This document shows positions 12,345 through 25,200 of a stretch of 64,000 bases of DNA, one piece after another. This DNA comes from Watersipora subatra (Eukaryota; Bryozoa; Gymnolaemata; Cheilostomatida; Watersiporidae). How positions within the stretch are numbered: the stretch's first letter is position 1; each line of letters begins with the position of its first letter. Under the pieces are notes generated by a model, which saw only the letters and a list, made by a program, of their open reading frames with translations, was not told the origin of the DNA and did no database searches. The position numbers and the translations under genes are program-made. Where the stretch lies: assembly GCF_963576615.1 (NCBI RefSeq), contig NC_088714.1, forward strand, positions 29,942,558 through 30,006,557, given 5' to 3'.

Positions 12345-12478
12345 TTGAGTACTGAGTGTTGAATATTGAGTATTGAATATTGATTATCGACTATCGAATT
12401 TTGATGATCAAATATTGACAATTGAATATTGACGGTCGAATATTGATTATTGAATATTGACTATTGAATATTGAGCTG
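12345..12478. repeat. Degenerate short tandem repeat (gaatattgactatt type)
   Basis: A run of related 7-15-bp units (attgaatattgact..., attgagtattgaat...) with irregular spacing. It lies about 0.4 kb downstream of the stop of gene B. Confidence 0.7.
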
Positions 12479-12737
12479 TCAGTAGCATTTTGAAAGCCAT
12501 TGAGATAACACAACAAAATATAGACAGTTTTTCTCAAATTTCGTCTGCAACTTATTGTACTGTATTATTTGAAGTGAAATTTGAAAAATGTCAAGCTATC
12601 ACCTCATTTGCGCTACTTTTATTCCTTGTATACATCTATCTCATGAGAGATAGTGAACCCTTTCAATGTCATCTGATGAGAAATGGCACAAAGTTTTGAA
12701 ATTATATAGAGGTGAGTAAATGGCAGTGAGTAATTCT

Positions 12738-12766
12738 TTTATTTGAACATATTAGAATCTTTTATT
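12738..12766 (-). terminator. Candidate polyadenylation signals of gene B
   Basis: Two AATAAA hexamers on the minus strand (12738-12743 and 12761-12766) lie about 100-125 nt beyond the stop codon of gene B. Position and sequence fit a short 3' UTR; there is no transcript evidence. Confidence 0.5.
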
Positions 12767-12863
12767 TGCATTAATGTTTACCATATACTAATACTGCAAA
12801 CAATCAGTTCCATATTTCACGCAGTTCTGCTGCCAAGTATAACATTTACATCAGAATGAGTCA

Positions 12864-13068
12864 TTATTGTCGCCGAATAAATCGGACTTTCACAGACGGT
12901 GGTGTCAGAAGGAGTGACATCGGGTACTTTCTAACATCCCGACTTGGTAGTTCACCAGCCAACTTTACCGTAAAGTTCTGTAGAATATTGGCCAAAAAAA
13001 GAAATATCCTTGACTTAGCCAACACTTCACCTGGACAACCTCTTCTTCCAGATCCGAAACCTAGGAAG
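12864..13068 (-). CDS. P450 gene B, exon 10 (haem loop and C-terminus)
   Basis: 205 bp, acceptor TTGCAG/CTTCC, ending in TAA at 12864-12866. It encodes the haem-ligand motif FGSGRRGCPG and runs to VRFIRRQ at the C-terminus. Overlapping + strand reading frames here are antisense shadows. Confidence 0.93.
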
Positions 13069-16000
13069 CTGCAAGCAGTAATAGCAGAGATGATAACACT
13101 TGACTTTTTGGCTGCCAGTGACGGGCATCTTAAGTTTAATTTTACTGCTATCAGCGGTGGTGTAATGAAAATTCTTTGTATGATCTTTAACCTTATTCTA
13201 TTTATGGGAGGAGTTCATTGATGTCTGCACACTTACCGAAGGCTGTACACTTACCGTAGTCCGAACACTTACTGTACTATGTACAGTTACTGTAGTTTGT
13301 ACACTTACTGTAGCCCGTACTCTTACTCTGGTGTACACATTCACCGAGATGTGTGCAAATACACTGTAGAGTATAAACTCATTGTCATGTACGCTGTGTA
13401 CCATAGGCTAGAATTTCGTTTTTAAATTCATTAAAATTTAGGAATGAAATATTCACCTCGTGACAGATTTGATCTCGCGACTTCCCATTCCCCAGGCAAT
13501 AATCTTACCAACTAAGCTGAGCTATTTATTAGACCTTATGAGCCGTTATATCGGCTAAAATATGCACTGAACTGAAACTTGCTCTCTTGGCTCTTATTGA
13601 TAAGTTTAGCTATATGGATAATGACGTACTCAAATTAGTCATTGGCAATGTGCCAGGCTAATGGCAAGTGACTTCATTACCTGTCACTGTTTATAAGCTG
13701 ATTTTTACACCCGGGCAATGCCGGGAATTCGGCTAGTAACATAAAATAGGGAGATGGACAAATGTAGGTAAGCACTAACTTTTGTCGCAAAGGATGGTCT
13801 CGATCCACCAATTGTCCAGTTGCATCTAGAAACCTGTCAGGTTTGACAGTAAAAGGATCCTCATAAACCTCAGGATTGTGAGCTATATAGTAGGAATTCA
13901 TCAGAACAAAAGTATTGGCTGGAACCTGTACAAACATATATCTTCACACTTAGAGGTTAGCCAACACATAAGAACAGACACGGACATGTGGAAACCTCAA
14001 GTTTAACAATGGGAAATGGAAAATTCTAGCAGAAATTTCAAAAAAGCTCTAGCAGTAGAAGTAAGATTATGCAATAGACATCGGTGCTGGTGCAAGTGTT
14101 AAACTTCAGTTATTTCTCTAGCTCAAGTACGTCTTAGAGGTTTTACAACCATGAAACTAGTATGTTTGATTACTTTGGTTAAAATATAACCTGCGATATC
14201 TACCAGCACTGGCATAAGCCATATATTGAAGTAACCTTGTATCCTGACACTGCGGTATCTCGTATGGTCATGTGTGGAACCAGAAATGGCAGCTGAGTCA
14301 AGTATCGGAAGTGTTCAAGAACATATGACTCCACCTGTGGCAGCTTGTCTCTGAAAGATCAAATGACAGTGCTTGCTGTCATTATGAATGCGGTATTAAT
14401 ATTCACAATGTTTTGGTAAGCTACATGTAGCTCTATGCCTATGTATCACTGTTTTTATATAGCTTTGCGTATATAGAGATCTGTGTCTATATAGAGACCT
14501 TTGTCTACCTGCTTTTTGTGTCTATGTAGCTCTGTATCTAAGTAACTCTGTGTCTATATAGCTTTGTGTCTATATAGCTTAGTGTTTATGTAGCTTTGGG
14601 TCTATGCAGCTCTGTGTCTATGCAGCTCTGCGTCTATGCAGCTCTGCGTTTATGCAGTTCTGCGTCTATGCAGTTCTGCGTCTATGCAGCTCTGCGTCTA
14701 TGCAGCTCTGCGTCTATGCAGCTCTGCGTCTATGCAGCTCTGCGTCTATGCAGCTCTGCGTCTATGCAGCTCTGCGTCTATGCAGCTCTGCGTCTATGCA
14801 GCTCTGCGTCTGCCTACTGTATATAGCTCTGCATTTACGCCCTTCGGCGTCCGCCTAATCATAGGCTATTAACAATTTTCTCATTTTTCAAAATACCAAT
14901 CAACTGTACATATTTTGGCCTCGAGGACCACTCAAATTTTATAAAATTACTCAAACTGTTTATAAGCAAGCTCATCACCTTATAAAAAAAGTTTGACAAT
15001 TTGTGAAAAACACAAAAAAACCAAAATATTCTTATTCATATTTTGCTGTATCGTTTTTATAATCAGAAGAATAAATTGTATTAAGCTGATTTTCTGTCAA
15101 AAAGGAAAGACAATTCTCTTTTGTTGAGCAAAGGAAGAACTGTTCCTGAACGAAGCACATTCCCTTAGATTGACATCCAAAGACAACATTGTGATATTCA
15201 GCTAGCACATAAAAGCTAAAAATGTTCTAAAGTTGACCCTTACTTGTCCTTGAGAGTGATTGTGTGTGTTAGTTCAAACTGGCTGTCAATCTCTGCTTGT
15301 AATCTTTTCTGTAATGTTGGATCATGCAGAAGGTCCAAAAAAATTTGACATAAGCTCCGCCCACTTGTCTCCAAACCTGAGAATTAGAAGTTTAACACTG
15401 ATGAAAATTCCCTGTTATAAAGTAATGCATTTTATGGACATGGAGTTGTTGCATATCATTGAATGAAAAGGTTTGCTGACAGTCTATTCTGAATGACAGC
15501 GTTAATCTAGCACTATTAATCTGTCACCTCCGAGCCATGGTAATGAAAACAGCAATATGACAGCGACTTACTCTCACAGTGTAAGGCACGAATCTTATAA
15601 CTTCAAAAAGTGGGATGAATAAAAAAATTCTTTTGGCCTTTTATCCATGTTGCTCGCAGAGGGAGCAAATACATGAGAGCTGTTAACAGAGATATTGTAA
15701 TAAAAGAGGAGAAAACTCCTGATGAGATTACAGCGCTACGGTAACTGTAAGTGAATCTGTGACATTTTTTTGTCTGTTGCTCACCAATTTTATTGTCTGT
15801 CAATGCTCGAAGAATCACTGCATTTGGACTGGAATGGGCACAAAAATTTGTTTCGATGTGTAGTGCATTTGGCCAGATACCATTAGTGATTTGACGATGG
15901 GGATTAAATCACCCTTAATTACCAACCCTGTGTGTTCAATGCTTTTAATATTTCCGGTGTTTATCCTTTTGAACTAAAGTGATTAACTGCGGGCGTTATA

Positions 16001-19000
16001 ATTGATAAACCATGTTGTTAACAGACATCTAGGTATTGTTCTACATGATTTTATTTTGCTGAACTATATGAATAGCTCTGCAATTATTTTTAAAGATGAC
16101 AAAAGGTAAGTGTCAGTAATTTTTACTATAATAAGAGCCGTGTCTGTCTGTCCAAAGCCATGCTAAAAGCGTCAGAAAAAAAGGGAATCAGAGACCAGAT
16201 ATTCAGTTTCTCCATCAAGCATGCTACCATCTGCGCCACTTACCCACTTGTTGCCTTGCAGAGTAATTATGCACATACTTATTACACCTGATGATCTCTC
16301 ATGGTGCACGTGATTGACTACTAGTGCAACATATCATGTGAAATGTGAAGAAACACACGTGAAACAGCACATGAAATAGCACAAGAAATAGCATGTGAAA
16401 TGTTGTTTATCTTCAAGGCTGATATTCTTCATACTTAACTCCAAGAAGTTATTGATACTGACTACTAGTTGGAAAAACTTTTAGCTAAGGTTGTTAGTAT
16501 GTATTTGTGAAAAGTTATCCCTGCCTAAGGTTCTAGTCTTTAGAGGCAGAGAGCTGTTATTACCTACCTGCATAAGGTTATTACCTAAAGCTTGTATCAT
16601 GAACCTGTTGTGACAAATTACTACCTACCAGCAGAAACAAAGTTGAGCATTAGACCCTTCATATCCTCATCATCTAGCAAAGGTTTACCATCTTTATCTA
16701 GCTCTTCTTGTTGGATTTCAATAAAGTAGTCCAAACATCCTCGCTTGTTGCTGGCATCAAATGAAGCCTACAAGTTGATGTATCGATAAAGGTTGGTAAA
16801 GTATTAATAAAGTGTTGATAAAGTGTTGATAAAGTGTTTATAAAGTGTTGATAAAGTGTTGATAAAGTGTTGATAAAGTGTTGATAAAGTGTTGATGAAG
16901 TGTTGATGAAGTGTTGATGAAGTGTTGATAAAGTGTTGATAAAGTGTTGATAAAGTGTTTATAAAGTGTTTATAAAGTGTTGATAAAGTGTTGATAAAGT
17001 GTTTATAAAGTGTTGATGAAGTGTTGATGAAGAGTTGATGAAGTGTTGATGAAGTGTTGATGAAGTGTTGATGAAGTGTTGATGAAGTGTTGATGAAGTG
17101 TTGATGAAGTGTTGATGAAGTGTTGATGAAGTGTTGATGAAGTGTTGATGAAGTGTTGATGAAGTGTTGATGAAGTGTTGATGAAGTGTTGATGAAGTGT
17201 TGATGAAGTGTTGATGAAGTGTTGATGAAGTGTTGATGAAGTGTTGATGAAGTGTTGATGAAGTGTTGATGAAGTGTTGATGAAGTGTTGATGAAGTGTT
17301 GATAGAGTGTTGATGAAGTGTTGATGAAGTGTTGATGAAGTGTTGATGAAGTGTTGATAAAGTGTTGATGAAGTGTTGATAAAGTGTTGATAAAGTGTTG
17401 ATAAGGTGTTGATGAAGTGTTGATAAAGTATTGATGAAGTGTTGATAAAGTGTTGATAAGGTGTTGATGAAGGGTTGATGAGGTGTTGATGAGGTGTTGA
17501 TGAAGTATTGATGAAGTGTTGATGAAGTGTTGATGAAGTGTTGATAAAGTGTTGATAAGGTGTTGATGAAGTGTTGATAAAGTGTTGATGAAGTGTTGAT
17601 GAAGTGTTGATAAAGTGTTGATAAAGTGTTGATAAGGTGTTGATGAAGTGTTGATAAAGTATTGATGAAGTGTTGATAAAGTGTTGATAAAGTGTTGATA
17701 AAGTGTTTATAAAGTGTTTATAAAGTGTTGATAAAGTGTTGATAAAGTGTTTATAAAGTGTTGATGAAGTGTTGATGAAGTGTTGATGAAGTGTTGATGA
17801 AGTGTTGATGAAGTGTTGATGAAGTGTTGATGAAGTGTTGATGAAGTGTTGATGAAGTGTTGATGAAGTGTTGATGAAGTGTTGATGAAGTGTTGATGAA
17901 GTGTTGATGAAGTGTTGATGAAGTGTTGATGAAGTGTTTATAAAGTGTTGATAAAGTGTTGATAAAGTGTTTATAAAGTGTTGATAAAGTGTTGATAAAG
18001 TGTTGATAAAGTGTTGATAAAGTGTTGATGAAGTGTTGATAAAGTGTTGATGAAGTGTTGATAAAGTGTTGATAAAGTGTTGATAAAGTGTTTATAAAGT
18101 GTTTATAAAGTGTTGATAAAGTGTTGATAAAGTGTTTATAAAGTGTTGATGAAGTGTTGATGAAGTGTTGATGAAGTGTTGATGAAGTGTTGATGAAGTG
18201 TTGATGAAGTGTTGATGAAGTGTTGATGAAGTGTTGATGAAGTGTTGATGAAGTGTTGATGAAGTGTTGATGAAGTGTTGATGAAGTGTTGATGAAGTGT
18301 TGATGAAGTGTTGATGAAGTGTTGATGAAGTGTTGATGAAGTGTTGATGAAGTGTTGATGAAGTGTTGATGAAGTGTTGATGAAGTGTTGATGAAGTGTT
18401 GATGAAGTGTTGATAAAGTGTTGATAAAGTGTTGATAAGGTGTTGATGAAGTGTTGATAAAGTATTGATGAAGTGTTGATAAAGTGTTGATAAGGTGTTG
18501 ATGAAGGGTTGATGAGGTGTTGATGAGGTGTTGATGAAGTATTGATGAAGTGTTGATGAAGTGTTGATGAAGTGTTGATAAAGTGTTGATAAGGTGTTGA
18601 TGAAGTGTTGATAAAGTATTGATGAAGTGTTGATAAAGTGTTGATGAAGGGTTGATGAGGTGTTGATGAAGTGTTGATGAAGTGTTGATGAAGTGTTGAT
18701 GAAGTGTTGATGAGGTGTTGATAAAGTGTTGATAAAGTATTGATAAAGTATTGATAAAGTATTGATAAAGGGCTAATAACTAGCCATATACAGATGACCA
18801 TTAAATTTAACAACTTATATGGAGATACATGAACACTTCCTCAAACCATGGAAACAGTTAAAAACATTGCTCACCATAAAGTTCTTTAAATGCATCTCAT
18901 CATGAGAAACGAATAACTGGTGATTATAAAACCAATTTTCTCGCTATTACAAATCTTTTTATTCAAAGTTGAAGTATAATGGTTAATGTATTAGCTTACA

Positions 19001-19225
19001 TCTCCTTCATATACATGTACATGCATATACATCTTCCTTTTTCACAAATTGTGAATATCAAAAACATACCATTTTCTCTTACATATTTACTTTGCACTGC
19101 CATTATGACAGAACGTGTAGCATTATTAAAATTAACACTCTGTTTTACAAAATGAATATGGTTAAAAGAAACTAAGACAGTTATTGAGTTTATTCCTAGG
19201 AAACACTGGGTACTCTTGCTAGGAC

Positions 19226-19261
<36 letters not shown>

Positions 19262-22200
19262 TAAAACAACTTCTGCAGCTCATGTGTTTGTATGCTGAAA
19301 GACTTTCTGACCTTTTGACCTTTTGTGCTAAGGTTATTGAGATTTTTTGGTTGATAAGTCAGAGATTCCATTAAAAATGTCGGAATTTTTGTCGATGATT
19401 AAAGAGAATAGCCAACAGCCACCAAGTTCAGAGTTCAGAGTTCAGAGTTCAGAGTTCAGAGTTCACCTATTTATGTAAAAATTCTAGTTGACTTGCTCCA
19501 AAATGATTTGGTTTGCTGAAGCCAGAAGGAATTGAACTTCAAATAATTCACGCTCTAATAAGTTGAACCAATGAAAGCTTCATATTTTCATTACATTCTG
19601 TAAATTTTGATACTTGACTATTGTTTATTTACTCTCAGATCAAAATAAAGTTTAGCTGTGTTAAAGTTAACATACATTTAGTTACATGTAGCTTTATATT
19701 TAACATAAATTTAACGCAAAGTTTAACAGTTTAACATAGTTTAAAAGTGTAATTAAATCTATATATAAGTAATTGCTTTATGCTTAATGGCTCAGTGAAA
19801 CATTTATATTTATAAACATTCACCTTTGCTTCATCTATCCGTGTTTTTATGAAGTCATTAACGACTCCCCTCGCTACTTCCAGCTTTCTATGGGTGTCTC
19901 GAAACAAGAACTTGAAATGAAAGAGAAACGGGAGGGCATCCAGGACCGCCCCACTCGACAAGGGAACTGTTCCTTCGACTAGTCTCTCACTCATTTCATT
20001 GATCTTTTGGCAGACCTCATCGTCGTAGGAATATTTCTCACCAAACATCTGAATTAAAATTTCACTTTACAGCTGGCTAAACTATCGTAAAAAGCAAAAT
20101 GAGGCTCTCAAACAGAAAGTAGCAATGAGCAGACATCTCAAGGTTCTTTGTTAATCATGACAAACAAAAGATTGAGGAATTCAACTAAAGTAAAAAACTG
20201 TGAATACAAATAATAAAAGTTATACCATAATTTTTTTATTTGAGTTAGTAACATCAACAAAATAATGTTTTTGTTACATGTTAAAGGAAAGACAGAAATC
20301 AGGAATTATTGAGTGAGTTGAACAAACGTGCTTTAAGGTTGGTATTCTATTGTAGATTAAAGTATGGTAGATGAGTTGGGATAGTGAATTGAAGGTTGTA
20401 GTAACAGAAAGTTCATGAGCTGAAACATACGATGATGGATACAATATGTTGGATATAATATGTTGGTGCCACAGAGTAATAAAAGATGTTTGTCATAACG
20501 TAATGATATACATGTATGTATATCATATATGATATGAAATAAAAAAGTTCAGCTTCTGAGCACCTTGAAAATAATTTTAATTTTAAACTTTTGACTATGT
20601 TTAGATATTGCTTTGCTTTCTTTCCTGAAAACAACTTGTTTTCCAATACTCACCTGATTCTGTTTTTAGTAAGGTTGGTGCATTTAGGGCTAATAATCAA
20701 AGATTAACATTTTGATACCATCTCAACTCTGACCTCGCACTGTATTGATACATGGTACCGGAGAACAGTCCTTACTCACCATAGAAGCAATAACACAACA
20801 CACATAGCCTGTGCTCAGCTCTGCCGCATCTATCACATGACTATCTTTTTGGTGAATGTCATCAATCATATCTTTTATTGTTTCTTGCATGACATATTCC
20901 AGATCTGCAATGCCTGGTCCATAGGCTTTCATAGCCTTAGTAAATATGCGCCGCAGCATAATTTGCTCATCATTCAGTGTCTTCAACATAAAGCATATCA
21001 TGACAAGAAATTTTGATTTACACTAATCCAGACATCTGCTAATTGTAAAAGTGCAAATCGGATTTCTGTCGGTTATTTGGGAGTTGTCTTCCTAATCTTT
21101 ACTATGATAAAACCCATATCTGCCTGTCTGTTTGTTTGTTTGAAGCCAGGGTTTGAAGTTAGGATAAAATATTGCTTCATCTGAGATTTAAGCTCGCGAC
21201 ACTTGGCTTTGCGGACCACAACTCTAACTGCACTAATCCAATTCAGAACAGGCAATTGTACATATAGTAATTCTCTGTGCTTAATTGGCACACTAGACGA
21301 TGTCTCATGACGCACTTGACGATGTCTCATGACACACTAAACAATGTCTCATGACACACTTGACGATGTCTCATGACGCACTTGACGATGTCTCATGACA
21401 CACTAGACAATGTTTCATGGCACACTTGACGATTTCTCATGAAACACTTGACGATGTTTTATGGCACACTTGACAATGTCTCATGACACACTTGACAATG
21501 TCTCATGACACACTAGAGTGACTAGACGATGTCTCATGACACACTAGACGATATCTCATGACACACTAGACAATGTCTCATGGCACACTTGATGATGTCT
21601 CCTGGCACACTAGATGATGTCTCATGACACACTTGACGATGTCTCATGACACACTTGACGATGTCTCATGGCACGCTTGATGATGTCTCATGGTACACCC
21701 GGACTGTAAGGGTACTAGTACATATAGAACCATGAAGTTACCTCTGCTACTCTTATAGTTAGGCAAAGAGCGATAGTATTTAAAGTACCTGAGAAATCAA
21801 ACTTGCTCTTTGCAGACCAGATTTTCGACCCAAAGAGTTTTGCAAGTAACGATGACAAAATGACTTGGAATGATTAGGGTAAGTTGATAGTTCAGAGTAC
21901 ACCAAAACAACAAAATGTCCATGAGAGTTTTGAGATAGCTGTTGAGGAAGAAATACAGTGTTAAAGGTTAACCTTTTTAATTTTATTCTTTCTAAAAGCA
22001 ATGGTTGACTATGAAGATTAATTCATCACTGAGTATTTGTGTACTTTCTAGCAAAATTATAGAAAATACAATACGAATATTTCGTAGCTCTAAATACAAT
22101 GGGTTTGATATCCACTCAAAATTTTATGATTATTTCATTAGCGATGTTATTTTAGTATTTCTAATAAATTAAAATTTTTTAGGCACAAAAACTGTTGAGA

Positions 22201-25200
22201 GATCTAGAAAAGTATTAATATTCTCAGTGCTTCACCTTAGTTTAATTAACTTTTTCTAGGGAAAGTAAACCAACTTAATCCAGCAATGATTGATGATAAT
22301 AATAATAACATTCCTTGTCTTTACTACAATAAGAGCAGTGTCTGTCTGTCTGTCCGTCTGTCCAAAGCCATGTGAATAGCAAAAAGGAAAAAAGATAACC
22401 CAGCACAAGAATCGAACCTAGGGTGTCGCATTCATAAACAACCGCGCCACCGCTACACCGTGCCACTGCTACACCGTGCCACTGCTACACCGCGCCACCG
22501 CTACACCGCGCCACCGCTACACCATGCCATTGCACCACTGCTACACCGCGCCATTGCACCACTGCAACAGCGCGCCACCGCTACAGCGCGCCACCGCTAC
22601 ACCGCGCCACCGCTACACCGCGCCACCGCTACACCACGCCATCGCACCACTGCTACACCGCGCCATCGCACCACTGCTACACCGCACCACCGCTACAGCG
22701 CGCCACCACTACACCGCGCCACCGCACCACTGCACCACCGCATCACCGCACCACCGCTACACCGCTACACCACTCTAGAGCATTTCAAAATTTTGGGATA
22801 TTTTCAAATATACTGATTACTCATGTCTATCAGTCACAGCGCACAGGCCTGTCACGCGTACTAATAACAATAATATCAGATGTTCTATTTTTATGAACAT
22901 TCAATGAAAATCGAATCAAAACTATTGATACCTAACAGATTACTTCATTTTATGACAAGTATTATGTGCCTATTTAGTTTATTATGTTCCATTCTGATTT
23001 ACACGGCAGTGAGGCAAGTACCTTCAGGTGTTTTTAAATTTGTTATGCATATCCGAAAGATAGGTTTAAATGATTTTAAAAATGTTTATGATGAAATGAT
23101 AGTTGACGGGTAAAAAATTGTTTAGTTGTATACATAATTATAAACTTGAAATTATCATCTACATGTAACTTTCATTAGTTACTCCATTTACTAGAGAATG
23201 GCTCATTAATAAGTCTAATAGACTAATAATCCCACGACCAAACGAGCGGATGCGAAGTTTGAGAGTTTTTATAATTAATGCATGTGCACACAACTTACGA
23301 AAATTATTCATCAACAATGAGACGAACCCTTGTTTTGAAATCTCCTCAACAAATTTAACCATCGTTTTGTAGAGTCGTTAAAGTATAATAACGATACAAA
23401 ACACATTTAAGCCTATTTAAATATGTTACCAAGTCTTTGTAAACCGTCGGCATTATCTTAAAACTCACTTATCTGATCGGATTATACACAAATAGACAGA
23501 TTAATTTGGACGAAAATCGCCACAAAATGCTTGAAAAGCTTGGTTTAATAAAAGTTAAGACCGGCCTACGATACGCGAATAAAGCCATGCGACAGATAGT
23601 AGAACTATTTAGCAGTGCGCATTTCACGAGAAAACCTTGCTCATTTCACCAGTCTATGACATTGTTTACTTGAATTTATTCGAAGGTTTTTGTAATAAAC
23701 GTAAACCGTTTGAGGCGTAGACTGAATTACAGGTACAAAATTGTGGTACACAGTTTAACAGCCTATGTTTTTTGTTCAATCACAAAAGGTTCCATTATTT
23801 AAAATGTTAGCCAAAATTCTTTACAACTTATATACAATCTAGGGCCGAACTAGAACGCCCCTTTATGACGAGAACATTTTTTATTTGACTGCAGTTTGCA
23901 GAAAACTTTCAGACGCGTGAATGCTCATACTTGCTTTCTGTTAAAGATCGCTATCAAAACCATTCTACATTCAATGCAACCAACTTTCAAACTGTGTATA
24001 GTACACAGTATCTTGCCATTTTACTCCTAATTTTGCATTTCAGAGTTATAATAAACATATTTCCATTTTGTTGTTGAATTACATACATTACAGTAGATTA
24101 GGCCTACAGTATAAATTAATAATTTTTTTATCGTTGTAAAACAGGTTTGAGATAGTAGTAGATTAGGTGTGATTTTTTGTGTAATTTATAATTGTATTAA
24201 ACCAAGCTTTTCAAGCTATTTCTAGAACATTCCTATTTCAATTTCTATTTCAAACAAATCTCATTCACACTATCCTACTCTGTCAATTCCCGCTGAGAAC
24301 TACTTTTTCAACAACCAACAGTACTCTTTATTTTTTCCATTATCACTTTGGTCGTGGGCTGTATGACAGTGGAATTTCTAGTATAGTATATATAATATAT
24401 AATAATATAGTATAATAATATAGTCTAATCTGTTTGTTACAATGACAAATGTTCGGTTTTTGAAGCCTGAAAATGTTACTTTTTTTATTGTGTCTACAAC
24501 CACATTTTTAACTATGCTCTGCTAGGCACGCGTTTATCCACTGTCAATGGGATCTACATGTCTATCAGGTAGCCAGTAAAAACTATTATAAGGATTGTAT
24601 AGTTGCCCAGGGTACACAATAAAATGGAGTCCAAATGTTGCATTGGTGCCGCATATGCCCTTGGGCGCACCCTCAAATCTATAACCCGTATGCATAACCC
24701 TGGCATGTATCACCAAAAACATACCCTATGTGTATAAACTCTGCACCCAGCCGCTGCGGCCAGCCCCTGTGCTCAGCCCTGTGCCCAGCCCCTGCGACCA
24801 GTCCTGCGCCCAGCCCCTGCGCCCATCCCCTGCGCGCAGCCTGGCACATAGCCCTGGCGCATAGCTCCTGCTCATAGCCTCTGCTCATAGCCCTTGCTCA
24901 TAGCTCCTACGCCCAGCCCCTGCGCCCAGCCCCTGCACATAGCCCCTGCGCATAGCCCTTGCGCATAGCCCCTGCGCTCAGCCCCTGCGCCCATCCCCTG
25001 CGCACAGCCTGGCACATAGCCCTGGCGCATAGCTCCTGCTCATAGCCTCTGCTCATAGCCCTTGCTCATAGCTCCTGCGCATAGCCCCTGCGCATATCGA
25101 AAATCTGTATATGCACTCTTAAAAAAGTTTCTTTCTAAGATGAACACAATAAACAACCATAAACTCACCATAAATATAGTATCTTTAGGTACAATTGCCA

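Noticed and set aside
12856..13221. 121-residue + strand frame
   Set aside because: Antisense shadow of P450 gene B exon 10, whose minus-strand reading carries the haem motif.
13440..13560. tRNA gene
   Set aside because: A- and B-box-like words are present but no acceptor stem or complete cloverleaf; better read as a SINE head. The same applies at 22380 and 25565.
18136..18813. 225-residue minus-strand frame rich in INTSSTLHQHF
   Set aside because: Translation of the 11-bp minisatellite; low complexity, intronic.
22460..22816. 118-residue and 100-residue + frames rich in HRATATPRHRY-type repeats
   Set aside because: Translation of the GC-rich 16-bp array derived from a SINE.
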